Shown here piece after piece: positions 43,757 to 54,594 of a stretch of DNA of 64,000 nt. The stretch lies in NCBI GenBank assembly GCA_963805605.1, contig CAWDUX010000001.1, positions 806,001 through 870,000 on the forward strand. The letters are read 5' to 3'. The first letter of the stretch is position 1. Each line of letters begins with the position of its first letter. The notes beneath the pieces are model-generated. The model was given only the letters and a program-made list of their open reading frames with translations, ran no database searches and was not told the DNA's origin. The translations under genes were made by a program, and so were the position numbers. Source of the DNA: Actinocatenispora sp963805605 (GTDB lineage Bacteria; Actinomycetota; Actinomycetes; Mycobacteriales; Micromonosporaceae).

Positions 43757-43784
43757 TTGCGTATGGTCTGTCAAGGCGTAGATT
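43757..43784 (+). promoter_or_regulatory. Shared divergent promoter of the MarR and TIGR03086 genes
   Basis: Forward elements TTGCGT (43757-43762) and TAGATT (43779-43784) are 16 bp apart and would start RNA almost at the ATG of the MarR gene (43792), so that mRNA may be leaderless. On the reverse strand TTGACA occupies 43774-43769. ACCAT (43747-43751) and ATGGT (43763-43767) form a dyad in between, a plausible MarR operator. Confidence 0.4.
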
Positions 43785-43791
43785 CCTCGCC

Positions 43792-44268
43792 ATGGCTGCC
43801 AGTACGTCCTCCGGGCTGCCTGCCCGCCCGGATCTCGCCGCGATGATCGTGCCGCTCGGTCGGGCACTGACCGATGCGGAGCTTCCCGTCCTACGGGCGC
43901 ACGAGGTGTCCATGTGGGGCTACATCGTGTTGACCGCACTGGTCGACGAGCCGGTACGCAGTCAGGCCGCGCTGGCCCGCGCCGTGGGTGCGGACAAGAC
44001 CCGGATCATCGGAGTACTCGACGAACTGCAGCGGCGGGGACTGATCGCCCGAACCCCGGACCCGACCGACCGGAGGGTGCGTCTGCTGTCGGTGACCCCG
44101 GCGGGCCGCCGGCTGCACGGCTCGGTACGTGCCGGGATCCGGCGGCACGAGGACCGGTTGTTGGCGCTGCTGCCGGCGCGGGACCGGCAGGGCTTTCTGC
44201 GGGCGTTGGGTCTGCTGGCTACGTTCCCGCGGGAACAGCTCACCGGCGAAGCAGCCCCGGAGGACTGA
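43792..44268 (+). CDS. MarR-family transcriptional regulator
   Basis: This 158-residue winged-helix regulator contains the recognition region SQAALARAVGADKTRIIGVL, then LQRRGLIARTPDPTDRRVRL and the wing LLSVTPAGRRL typical of MarR. The ATG at 43792 is chosen because conserved sequence begins there; no ribosome site precedes it, but a promoter ends eight bases upstream. It is divergent from the TIGR03086 gene, its likely target. Confidence 0.88.
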   Translation: MAASTSSGLPARPDLAAMIVPLGRALTDAELPVLRAHEVSMWGYIVLTALVDEPVRSQAALARAVGADKTRIIGVLDELQRRGLIARTPDPTDRRVRLLSVTPAGRRLHGSVRAGIRRHEDRLLALLPARDRQGFLRALGLLATFPREQLTGEAAPED

Positions 44269-44285
44269 TCGCGTCGCTCAACTGC

Positions 44286-44315
44286 CGCAGAGTTTCGCTA
44301 CGATTGCGCAGAGTT
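44286..44315 (+). promoter_or_regulatory. Tandem 9-bp repeats upstream of the lactate permease
   Basis: CGCAGAGTT occurs at 44286-44294 and again at 44307-44315, exactly 21 bp (two helical turns) apart, with a -10-like TACGAT (44299-44304) between them. This is a candidate operator/promoter for the permease that starts at 44473. Confidence 0.35.
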
Positions 44316-44472
44316 GTGCCATTGGAGTGCTTCGACCCGATACCGGATGAATATCACCCGCACATATGGCCCTCATCGGCACTGGTCGGCACAATGGCCC
44401 TGTCCGACCAGCTGACCATTTCGGGTGATTGATCCCCGGTACGTCGTGCGTACCGGGTCGGATGGAGGGGCC

Positions 44473-46095
44473 ATGACTCCGCTCGTGCAGGCAAGCCCGT
44501 TCCACCAGGTACTCGTGCCGTGGGGCGGGACCCTGGTCAGTACCCAGCTGGCGCTGGTGCCGGTCGCGGTACTGCTGATACTGCTGGCGGTGTTCCGATG
44601 GTCGGCGTGGCAGGCCGTGATCGTCGGATCAGTGGTCACCGTGGCGATGGGCGTACTGATCTGGCAGGCACCGGTCGGCGACACCCTCGCCGCGTACGGG
44701 CTGGGTGCCGCGACCGGCATCTGGTCGGTCGACTGGATCGTGTTCTGGGGTGTGGTCATCTACAACACGATGGTGGTCACCGGCGCCTTCGAGGCGTTCA
44801 AGTCCTGGCTGGTACGGCGGGCCACCGCCGACATCCGGGTCCAGACGATCCTGCTGGCCTGGGCGTTCGGGGCACTGATGGAGGGCCTGGTCGGCTTCGG
44901 CTATCCATGGGCGGTGGTGGCGCCCATCCTGGTCGCGTTGGGTGTGGCGGACCTGGCGGCGATCCGGGTCGCGGCGATCGCCAACAACGCACCGGTGTCC
45001 TTCGGTGCGCTCGGCGCACCGATCATCGGCCTGGCCGCGGTGACCGGGCTGCCGCTGCTGGACCTGTCCGCCTCGATCGGCAAGATCGTCGCCGTACTGG
45101 CCCTGCTGCCACCGTGGATCCTGATCTATCTGGTGTCCGGCCGGCGTGGGTTGCGCGACGGGTGGCCGCTGGCCGTGGTCGGCTCGTTGGCCTACATCGC
45201 CGGACAGTTCCCGGTCTCGCAGTGGGTCGGGCCCTATCTGCCGGACATCACCGGCTCCCTGGTGTGCTTCGCGGCCCTGCTGATCCTGCTGCGGTTCTGG
45301 CGGCCGGCCACCACCCTGGGATTCGGCGGCAAGGAGATGCCGGCCGCAGGCGTGTCCAGGGACGGGGCCGGATGGCGGCCGGCGCTGCGTGGACTGGTGC
45401 CGTTCGGGATCCTGGTGGTCGTGGTGATCGCCTGGACCGGGCCGTGGTCACCGCTGCCGAAATGGGTACCGTTCGCGCCATCGGTGTCCGCGATCGGTTC
45501 ACTGTCGCACAAGGCGGACGCGTCGACCTGGAAGTTCGCGCCGTTCGTCGCCGGTACCGCGATCCTGGCCAGTTGGCTGCTGGTGCTGGCGTACCTGCGG
45601 CCGGGCATCCGTCAACTAGGAAAGGTGTTCGCCGACACGTTCCGTCAGATGTGGGGCGCGCTGCTGGTGGGCCCTTTCATCTTCGGTCTGGCGTACGTGT
45701 TCAACTTCGCCGGTATGGCCAACTCGATGGCCCACGGCTTCGCCAAGCTGGGCGTCGCGTTCATCATCGTCGCGCCGGTACTGGGCTGGATCGCGGTCGC
45801 GCTGTCGGGCAGCAACACCTCGTCCAATGCGGTGTTCGGTCAGTTCCAGCTGTCCGTGGCGCGGATCCTGGGCGCGCCGCCGCTGCTGTTCCCGTCGCTG
45901 AACTCGGTCGGTGCCGAGGTCGGCAAGCCGGTCGCGCCGCAGACGGCCAGTGTGGGGGTGTCCACCACCCGCTTCGTACGCAACGAGGGTGAGGTCATCC
46001 GGTACAACATGGGCTGGACGCTGATCGTCCTGGCCTGGCTGATCCTGGTCGGGCTGCTCTACTACTTCGTGTTCCCGGACACGATGCGGCTCTGA
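44473..46095 (+). CDS. lctP: L-lactate permease (LctP family)
   Basis: This 540-residue protein has about 12 to 14 membrane segments and the family blocks WAFGALMEGLVGFGYPWAVV, IANNAPVSFGALGAPIIGLA and SGSNTSSNAVFGQFQ followed by GAEVGKPVAPQTASVG. It imports lactate or glycolate with protons at the cytoplasmic membrane. The ATG follows GGAGGGG. No lactate dehydrogenase genes are adjacent. Tandem repeats upstream may be its control site. Confidence 0.92.
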   Translation: MTPLVQASPFHQVLVPWGGTLVSTQLALVPVAVLLILLAVFRWSAWQAVIVGSVVTVAMGVLIWQAPVGDTLAAYGLGAATGIWSVDWIVFWGVVIYNTMVVTGAFEAFKSWLVRRATADIRVQTILLAWAFGALMEGLVGFGYPWAVVAPILVALGVADLAAIRVAAIANNAPVSFGALGAPIIGLAAVTGLPLLDLSASIGKIVAVLALLPPWILIYLVSGRRGLRDGWPLAVVGSLAYIAGQFPVSQWVGPYLPDITGSLVCFAALLILLRFWRPATTLGFGGKEMPAAGVSRDGAGWRPALRGLVPFGILVVVVIAWTGPWSPLPKWVPFAPSVSAIGSLSHKADASTWKFAPFVAGTAILASWLLVLAYLRPGIRQLGKVFADTFRQMWGALLVGPFIFGLAYVFNFAGMANSMAHGFAKLGVAFIIVAPVLGWIAVALSGSNTSSNAVFGQFQLSVARILGAPPLLFPSLNSVGAEVGKPVAPQTASVGVSTTRFVRNEGEVIRYNMGWTLIVLAWLILVGLLYYFVFPDTMRL

Positions 46096-46101
46096 CGCCG
46101 T

Positions 46102-46125
46102 GGCATCCCGTACGGGCGGGGTGCC
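46102..46125. terminator. Hairpin between convergent lctP and marR
   Basis: Stem GGCATCCCG (46102-46110) with CGGGGTGCC (46117-46125), nine pairs including one G-U, and a six-nt loop, seven nt after the lctP stop. Confidence 0.5.
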
Positions 46126-46168
46126 GGGCGCCGGCGTGTACCGGTGTCATGTGCGGCTCGGGCCGGGT

Positions 46169-46702
46169 TCAGTGCGGGTCGGGCCGGCGGATGCGCAGGT
46201 GCTCGATGAGGCGCAGCAGCTCGGCCCGGAACGCCGCCGGGTCGTCGAGCTGGTCCAGTGCCCGGGCCGAGTCCCGGCCCGGTGCGGTGCGGTAGACCTC
46301 CAGCCCGGTCCCGGTCGCGGCGACCAGCTGGCGGCGGGCGTCGAGCGGGTCGCGGTGCCGGGCCACGTAGCCGCAGCGTTCCAACCGCTCGACCGTACGG
46401 CTCATGGTCTGTGCGGTGACCCGGCAGCGCTGTGCGAGGTCGGACTGGCTGAGTGGGCCGGACCGCAGCACGTGCAGGGTGATGAATCCGGCGTGGTTGA
46501 GTTGTGCCGCGGCCAGGTCCGCGTCGAAGGAACTGTGCAGCATCCGGGCCGCCGTGGCCAGCAGCCGACCGATCGGCCACTCGTCCGGGGGCAGGCCGGG
46601 ATCAGGATCCGGTGGGCCGGTGACGTGCAACGGTGCTCCGTGCTGCTGGCGGATGGCCGGACGGCCGGGAGGTCGACCGGCTGGTACGTTGAAAGAAATC
46701 AT
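46169..46702 (-). CDS. MarR-family repressor of the adjacent MMPL pump
   Basis: This 177-residue protein has a MarR winged helix: SQSDLAQRCRVTAQTMSRTV is the recognition region, followed by LERCGYVARHRDPLDARRQL. The ATG at 46702 lies inside a perfect inverted repeat (46695-46720), so the protein probably represses its own gene and the divergent pump by binding there. A longer upstream reading would run antisense into the pump gene and is rejected. Confidence 0.88.
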   Translation of the reverse strand: MISFNVPAGRPPGRPAIRQQHGAPLHVTGPPDPDPGLPPDEWPIGRLLATAARMLHSSFDADLAAAQLNHAGFITLHVLRSGPLSQSDLAQRCRVTAQTMSRTVERLERCGYVARHRDPLDARRQLVAATGTGLEVYRTAPGRDSARALDQLDDPAAFRAELLRLIEHLRIRRPDPH

Positions 46703-46720
46703 CAGCCTGCTGATGATTTC
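46695..46720. promoter_or_regulatory. MarR operator: perfect 12-2-12 inverted repeat
   Basis: Arms GAAATCATCAGC (46695-46706) and GCTGATGATTTC (46709-46720) are exact complements with a CT spacer. The site covers the start codon of the reverse-strand marR and ends 19 nt before the GTG of the MMPL pump. Size, symmetry and the ATCATCAGC core fit a MarR dimer site. Confidence 0.8.
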
Positions 46721-46739
46721 CTTGTCGGAGGTGAGCTGG

Positions 46740-48902
46740 GTGTCCGAGCCGGAATCTACCCGATCGCAGGTACGGCGACGGCCACGACTGTGGTGGCTGC
46801 TGCCCGCGGTACTGCTCGTCCTGTGGCTGGTCGGTGCCGGGCCGCTCGGCTCCTCCCTCGGCAAACTGGCCGACGTACAGAAGAACGACAACGCCGCGTT
46901 CCTGCCCACCAACACCGAGTCCACCGAAGTGGCCCACCTGGCGGACCGGTTCACCACCCGCAACGTCATCCCGGCCATCGTGGTGTACGAGAGTTCCGGT
47001 CGGTTGAGTCGCGAGCAGCTGCGGGAGATCGGCGCCGACGCCAGACAGCTGGGCTCGCTGCCCGCGCTGCGCGGCAAGATCGTCGGACCGATCCCCAGTA
47101 AGGACGGCAAGGCCGCCGAACTGGTCGTGCCGCTCGCGTCCGAGGACGATCCGGGCACCGTGGTCGACACCATCCGGGATCGGATCGGCGGACACCCCGG
47201 AATCCGCTCGCACGTGGCGGGCCCGGCGGGGCTCACCGCCGACCTGGTGAAGGCCTTCGCCGGCATCGACGGCACGCTGTTGGTGGTCACCGGCGTCCTG
47301 GTCTTCCTCATCCTGATCGTCGTCTACCGCTCGCCGCTGCTACCGGTGTTCGTTCTGCTCACCGCCATGCTGGCGCTGGCCGTGGCCGGTGCGGTCATCT
47401 ACCAGCTGGCCAAGCATGACGTCATCGACCTCAACGGGCAGAGCCAGGGCATCCTGTTCATTCTGGTGATCGGCGCCTGTACGGACTACTCCCTGCTGCT
47501 GGTGTCCCGGTTCCGGGAGGAGCTGCGGGTCAACGCGCACCGGGTGAGTGCGCTGCGGGCCGCGTACCGGGCGGCGGTCGAGCCGATCGCGGCCAGCGGC
47601 GGCACGGTGATCCTCGGGGTGCTGTGCCTGCTGTTCACCAACCTCAAATCCACCCAGGGCCTCGGCCCGGTCGCCGCGATCGGCATCGGTGCCTCGCTGC
47701 TGGCCGCGCTGACCTTCCTGCCAGCCGTACTGGTCCTGCTCGGTCGCGCCGCGTTCTGGCCCGCCCGCCCGAAGCACGGCACCATCGAAGCCGACCGTCC
47801 CGGCCTGTGGGGTCGGGTCGCTGGACTCGTCGGGCGTCGGCCGCGGACCATCTGGCTGGTGGTCACCCTCGTCCTGCTCGCCGTCGCGGCGGCGTTCCTA
47901 CCGCAGTTCAAGGCCAGCGGAACCAAGCAGACCGACCTGTTCCTCAACACCCAGGACTCGGTGGTCGGGCAGGAAGCCATCGGGCGGCACTTCCCGGGCG
48001 GCGCCGGCAGCCCCACCCAGATCGTGGCCGACGCCGACTACGCCGGCCGGGTCGTGTCCGCGGCACGCCGGGTGCCCGGCGTGGTCCCCGAATCGGTGAC
48101 CACCGTGTCCGCCGGCGGACGGCCAGGTGGCGCCCCCAAGGTCGTGGACGGCCAGGTACTCGTCGAGGTCACGCTGACCGCCGCGCCCGACTCCGGTGCC
48201 GCCGTCGACACTGTCGGCCGGTTGCGCGACGCGGTGCACGCCGTGCCGGGCGCGGCGGCCAAGGTCGGTGGTGTGACCGCGATCCAGGCGGACACCCAGG
48301 CGACCTCGAAACGGGACCGCAACGTGGTCATCCCGATCGTGCTCGTGGTGATCCTGCTGATCCTGATGTTGCTGCTGCGCGCCGTGGCCGCGCCGCTGCT
48401 GCTGGTCGCCTCGGTCGTACTGTCCTTCGGCGCGACCCTGGCGGTGGCCGCGGCGGTGTTCAACCACGTACTGCACTTCCCCGGGGCGGATCCGGCGATT
48501 CCGCTGTTCGCATTCGTGTTCCTGGTGGCACTCGGGGTGGACTACAACATCTTCCTGATGAGCCGGGTACGGGAGGAGTCGCTGCAGCTCGGCACCCGGG
48601 AGGGCACCCTACGGGCGCTGCACGCCACCGGTGGTGTGATCACCTCCGCCGGGATCGTGCTGGCCGCCACGTTCGCGGCGCTGGCCGTACTGCCCATCCT
48701 GTTCCTGGCCCAGATAGCGTTCCTGGTCGCCTTCGGTGTCCTGCTCGACACCTTCCTGGTGCGTTCGCTGCTGGTACCGGCGCTGGTGGTGGATCTCGGC
48801 AGGTGGGCCTGGTGGCCGGGCAAGCTGTTCCGCCGGCATCCGATCCCGGAGCCGATCCCGGACGCCGTCACCGAACCCGAACGCGAGCCCGTCGCCGGCT
48901 GA
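46740..48902 (+). CDS. MMPL-family efflux pump under MarR control
   Basis: At 720 residues it has two membrane halves with the MMPL Asp-Tyr pairs in IGACTDYSLLLVSRFREEL and ALGVDYNIFLMSRVREE, each after a large extracytoplasmic loop. The GTG at 46740 is chosen because GGAGG lies eight bases upstream; an in-frame ATG overlaps the operator at 46710. Divergent marR and the shared operator point to inducible drug or fatty-acid efflux. It is a second MMPL protein, distinct from the cluster exporter at 24744. Confidence 0.9.
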   Translation: MSEPESTRSQVRRRPRLWWLLPAVLLVLWLVGAGPLGSSLGKLADVQKNDNAAFLPTNTESTEVAHLADRFTTRNVIPAIVVYESSGRLSREQLREIGADARQLGSLPALRGKIVGPIPSKDGKAAELVVPLASEDDPGTVVDTIRDRIGGHPGIRSHVAGPAGLTADLVKAFAGIDGTLLVVTGVLVFLILIVVYRSPLLPVFVLLTAMLALAVAGAVIYQLAKHDVIDLNGQSQGILFILVIGACTDYSLLLVSRFREELRVNAHRVSALRAAYRAAVEPIAASGGTVILGVLCLLFTNLKSTQGLGPVAAIGIGASLLAALTFLPAVLVLLGRAAFWPARPKHGTIEADRPGLWGRVAGLVGRRPRTIWLVVTLVLLAVAAAFLPQFKASGTKQTDLFLNTQDSVVGQEAIGRHFPGGAGSPTQIVADADYAGRVVSAARRVPGVVPESVTTVSAGGRPGGAPKVVDGQVLVEVTLTAAPDSGAAVDTVGRLRDAVHAVPGAAAKVGGVTAIQADTQATSKRDRNVVIPIVLVVILLILMLLLRAVAAPLLLVASVVLSFGATLAVAAAVFNHVLHFPGADPAIPLFAFVFLVALGVDYNIFLMSRVREESLQLGTREGTLRALHATGGVITSAGIVLAATFAALAVLPILFLAQIAFLVAFGVLLDTFLVRSLLVPALVVDLGRWAWWPGKLFRRHPIPEPIPDAVTEPEREPVAG

Positions 48903-48914
48903 TGCGTGGCGTCG

Positions 48915-49451
48915 TCATTCCCCGACCGCACCGTCGATCAGTTCACGGACCACGTCGAGTTGCCCGACGTGCCGGGCGTACTCCTGGACCAGATGACACA
49001 GGATCCAGCCGAGAGTGGGCACTGGTCCGCCACCGGCGGGGAACCGCCCACCGGTGGCGGACCGCGCCGAGATCGGGTTCACGGCGATGATCTCGCCGCA
49101 GCGCGCGATCTCCGTACGGTATTCGGCGAAGACACGTTCGACGGGCACATCGTCGGGCACCGGCCAGGGTCCATCCGGGTCGTCGGGATCGCTGTCGGCC
49201 CACGGCTCGCCCACGTCCTCGGCGGCAAAACCCCACCGCAGCCAGCGCCGCTCCACGAAGGTGAGATGCCGCAGCAGGCCGATCGGGCTCCAACCCGACG
49301 GCAGCCGGCTGGCCCGCAGATCGGCCTCGTCCAGCCCGACCAGCTTGCGCAGCAGGGCATCGCGGTAGCAGTCGAGGAAACCGGCGAGCAGCTCACCCGG
49401 GTCACTGAGCTGCGGGGACGGTTCGGCGAACGGATCCTCGGCGGTCGACAT
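48915..49451 (-). CDS. DinB-family protein (DUF664 type)
   Basis: This 178-residue helical-bundle protein has the metal-type His positions in WSPIGLLRHLTFVERRWLRW, DVPVERVFAEYRTEI and LGWILCHLVQEYARHVGQLD. The family is thought to use bacillithiol or mycothiol with a metal, but substrates are unknown. It converges on the MMPL pump with only 12 nt between stops. Confidence 0.85.
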   Translation of the reverse strand: MSTAEDPFAEPSPQLSDPGELLAGFLDCYRDALLRKLVGLDEADLRASRLPSGWSPIGLLRHLTFVERRWLRWGFAAEDVGEPWADSDPDDPDGPWPVPDDVPVERVFAEYRTEIARCGEIIAVNPISARSATGGRFPAGGGPVPTLGWILCHLVQEYARHVGQLDVVRELIDGAVGE

Positions 49452-49623
49452 GGCCGTACCTTAGTAGGCGTGGCGGACATTGTCCGATCCGTACGTTTGA
49501 TCCCGGCCGGTACCGGGCATCCGACAGGGGTTCCCGGCCGGTTGAACCCGGGGCGATCCGGCGGAGCGCGCCGACCGGGTCGGCGCCCCGGCACCCGGCC
49601 CTGATGGGAGGAGAGTCGTCGCG

Positions 49624-49836
49624 ATGACCGTTCCGGATCCGACCCGACCGATCCCGGTACCACCGCAGCGCCCGCCCTTGCCGACCCCTGAGCCGCCGGG
49701 CCCCGCGCCCACTCCGCCGGCACCACCCGGGCCCGGGCCTGGACGGCCCGAGCCGCTGCCCCGTCCGCCGGTACCGGAACCACCCGCACCAGAGCCACCA
49801 ACGCCGGGCCCACCAACGCCGGAGCCACCGGACTGA
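49624..49836 (+). CDS. Small proline-rich protein
   Basis: This 70-residue protein is nearly half proline, with PEPP and PTPEPP-type repeats, no hydrophobic segment and no cysteine. A good GGGAGGAGAG ribosome site lies about nine bases before the ATG. A hairpin follows the stop, both of which favour a real gene. Its low complexity leaves open that the reading is a by-product of repetitive CCG-rich DNA. No function is recognised. Confidence 0.45.
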   Translation: MTVPDPTRPIPVPPQRPPLPTPEPPGPAPTPPAPPGPGPGRPEPLPRPPVPEPPAPEPPTPGPPTPEPPD

Positions 49837-49856
49837 TCTCGCCTGTCGCGCCCCCG

Positions 49857-49889
49857 GCCCGGACCCGGTCGTTGTGTGCCGGTCCGGGC
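49857..49889. terminator. Hairpin between the proline-rich gene and tex
   Basis: GCCCGGACCCGG (49857-49868) pairs with CCGGTCCGGGC (49879-49889) with one bulged C, between the two convergent stops. Confidence 0.6.
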
Positions 49890-49906
49890 ACGGGAAACGC
49901 CATGGG

Positions 49907-52300
<2,394 letters not shown>

Positions 52301-52522
52301 TGTCACGATCTGCTCCGCCTCCATGCTGCGCCGGCTGTCGCCGATGATCCGAAGACTGCATTCTGCCGGTTGGCTCCGGGCCGACCCGCAACGCACCCGG
52401 CTGCTGCCGGAGATGGTGCGACGGGAGTGAACAGGTCAGGACCGCTGGGCGGGCCAGTCACCACCGGGCGGTGGCTTCCGACGTGCGGGACCGCCGATCG
52501 TCTGCCCACCGCAGCCCGTGAC

Positions 52523-53236
52523 ATGCTGCGAGGCGTGAACGCTGTGACCCCGTACCCCAGCGAGCGGGACCTGGCACCGCAGTACGTGTTGCCGCTGGTG
52601 GTGCGGCTGGAACGGGACGAGCCCCCGGAACGTAGCGATGCTCTGGAGGCATCGGCGCGCGCGGTGCTGATGTTCCTGACGGACCCGCGGACCACCGAAC
52701 CCGACGGTGACTGGCATGCGGTGGTGGACGCCTGGACCGACGGGCGGATCCGCAAGGTGGTACGCCGCGCCCGGGGTGCGGAGTGGCGGCGGGCCGTGAC
52801 CCTCGATGGCATGACCCTGGAGCACCGCACCGCCAGCGTCCGGGTCTTTCCGCCGGTGCCGCTGGACGCTTGGCCACGGGAACTCGCTCGACTGCAGGTC
52901 AGCGGCACTGAGCTGGCCGATTCGCAGCGCCTGTCGGTTCCGGATGCCGGCACCGTGGTGCTGTGGCTCAACCCGGATCTGGGCATGACGGCCGGTAAAG
53001 CGATGGCGCAGACAGGGCATGCCGCGCAGCTCACGCTCGCGGCTCTGGCGCTTCCGGAGCGCACGGCCTGGGCCAGCGCGGGCTTCCCGCTCACGGTGCG
53101 CACGGCCGACCGGATCAGCTGGCAGCGCTTGAGTGCCGCCGACCTGCCAATGGTGCGCGACGCGGGTTTCACCGAAGTCGAGCCCGGCTCCGTCACGGTG
53201 ATCGGGGAGCATCCCGCGCTGGCCGGACAGAACTGA
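52523..53236 (+). CDS. Peptidyl-tRNA hydrolase II-like protein
   Basis: The C-terminal roughly 115 residues of this 237-residue protein carry the PTH2 landmark LNPDLGMTAGKAMAQTGHAA, then WASAGFPLTVRTADRISWQR and AGFTEVEPGSVTVIGEHPAL. PTH2 enzymes release peptides from stalled peptidyl-tRNA. The N-terminal half is actinobacterial-specific and unassigned. Starts ATG 52523, GTG 52535 and GTG 52544 are all possible; none has a strong ribosome site. It is divergent from tex. Confidence 0.8.
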   Translation: MLRGVNAVTPYPSERDLAPQYVLPLVVRLERDEPPERSDALEASARAVLMFLTDPRTTEPDGDWHAVVDAWTDGRIRKVVRRARGAEWRRAVTLDGMTLEHRTASVRVFPPVPLDAWPRELARLQVSGTELADSQRLSVPDAGTVVLWLNPDLGMTAGKAMAQTGHAAQLTLAALALPERTAWASAGFPLTVRTADRISWQRLSAADLPMVRDAGFTEVEPGSVTVIGEHPALAGQN

Positions 53237-53259
53237 GCCCCGCCGGAGGGTTCGTCAGT

Positions 53260-53451
53260 TCAGCAGACATCCTCCAGCACCGGAGCGAGCCGCTTGCACG
53301 GCGGACACCAGGCGGCCCAGAAGTCGACCAGGACTGGTCGGTCGCTGCCCGATACGACATCGCGGAAGGCCGACTCGGTCGTCGGTGCGACGGCTGTGGC
53401 AACCGGCTGCCCGTGGGCGGTGTCCAGGGCAGGGTGAGTGGTCGGGTTCAT
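53260..53451 (-). pseudogene. Truncated thioredoxin, N-terminal half only
   Basis: The 63-residue reading contains the thioredoxin strand and active site VLVDFWAAWCPPCKRLAPVL, then ends EDVC and stop. A full thioredoxin needs about 45 more residues, including the cis-Pro loop; no other frame downstream resumes the fold. The redox motif is WCPPC rather than WCGPC. It lies 11 nt after a decayed MerR gene on the same strand, a pairing often seen for redox-responsive thioredoxins. It is probably a remnant, although a short expressed peptide cannot be excluded. Confidence 0.65.
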
Positions 53452-53462
53452 CGCACACCTCG

Positions 53463-53747
53463 TCAGGTCGTCGCGTGGTCGAACTGGCAACGGGGGCTCC
53501 CGGTGGTGCTTCGGCGGGCCAACGCGGCGACCTGCTGTGCCCGTACCTGCTCGCGCGCAGTATTCAGCCGGGTGATGTAGTGGTCGAGGTCGCGCAGCTT
53601 CTGCTCGTACACCTCCAGTGACGCCGGGCAGGTGTCGCCAGTGTCGTGGCCGGCCCGCAGGCACTCCACGAAACCGATCCGCATGCTGGACACGCTAGCG
53701 CTTGACAGCGGTGCCAACGCCAGATCGTCTGGGAAGACGACCAACCC
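53463..53747 (-). pseudogene. Remnant of a MerR-family regulator
   Basis: The C-terminal part looks like a MerR effector/dimerisation helix: IGFVECLRAGHDTGDTCPAS, then LEVYEQKLRDLDHYITRLNT. Upstream, FPDDLALAPLSSASVSSMRI aligns in spacing with the MerR linker, but no helix-turn-helix can be found in any frame. A start at ATG 53684 would give a 73-residue protein lacking DNA-binding parts. Lost N-terminus here plus lost C-terminus of the neighbouring thioredoxin suggest decay of an old merR-trx operon. Confidence 0.45.
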
Positions 53748-53986
53748 GGTGGGCCGCCCGTCAGTGTGGTGCAGATCGCTCCCGCCGAGGGTGACCGATC
53801 GGTTGCAGTGGAGGTCACGCACTCTCGGTCCGTCTCCGGTGGCACACCGCGCGTACGGTGGAGAGCCGTAGCGACCGCCGGTAGGAGTCTGATCCTGATG
53901 GCGCACCGGCCCAGCTTCCGCTCCACCTCGTCGCACAGGCCGGCACGGCCGACGGGCGAGCCGGACCAACACGGGAGATCTCAGAT

Positions 53987-54592
53987 ATGCGTCACAGCGG
54001 TGGTGTCATCCTGTCCACTGGCGTTCTGCTGGTCGCCGGCCTCGCCGCGACCGGCTGCGCCCGGGTCGAGCACCCTACTGTCGCTCCGCACCCTTCCACG
54101 TCCATGCCCGCCGGTGTCGGCGAGTTCGAGGCGGCGCCCACGCCGTCGCCCTCGCCGACCCCGGCCCAGGCTGCCGGGGGCACCTGCCGGCTGCTGGACT
54201 ACGACAGCATCGAGCACATCACCGGCACCCACTTCGACGTGGCCGCCGCGAGCACCGCGTCCGGTGCGCACAGTTGCGCCCTGCAGGTGCTGTACTCCGA
54301 CCACCCGGACATGGTGGTCAGCGTGGTCGGCACCGACGCCGACGCCAAGGCGTTCGCCAAGGCCGCACCGGACAGCTCCGCGGCGGTGAAGAACCTGGGC
54401 AGCGCCGCGTACAGCCGGGTGCTCGCCGCAGGCGACGGTGCCGGCCCGATGGTGGAGATAGGCTGGCTGGGAAAGCGGGACCAGATCATCACGCTGCGCT
54501 ACACCTACGCCACGGACATCAGTGGCGACACGGCGACCCGTTCGGTCGGCAGGTTGATCGACTACGCCCGCACGCTGGAATCGAAGCGCTGA
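53987..54592 (+). CDS. Secreted lipoprotein of unknown function
   Basis: This 201-residue protein has a signal peptide ending in the lipobox LAATGC, so Cys24 is predicted to carry the lipid. A Pro/Thr/Ser linker (AAPTPSPSPTPAQA) leads to a globular domain with two Cys (GGTCRLLDYD and SGAHSCALQV) that may form a disulfide. This resembles the DUF3558-like actinobacterial lipoproteins, but I cannot assign it. It converges on the next gene with two nt between stops. Confidence 0.8.
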   Translation: MRHSGGVILSTGVLLVAGLAATGCARVEHPTVAPHPSTSMPAGVGEFEAAPTPSPSPTPAQAAGGTCRLLDYDSIEHITGTHFDVAAASTASGAHSCALQVLYSDHPDMVVSVVGTDADAKAFAKAAPDSSAAVKNLGSAAYSRVLAAGDGAGPMVEIGWLGKRDQIITLRYTYATDISGDTATRSVGRLIDYARTLESKR

Positions 54593-54594
54593 CG

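Noticed and set aside
46404..46739. Upstream extension of the second MMPL pump
   Set aside because: It is antisense to marR and lies ahead of the operator; a good ribosome site precedes GTG 46740.
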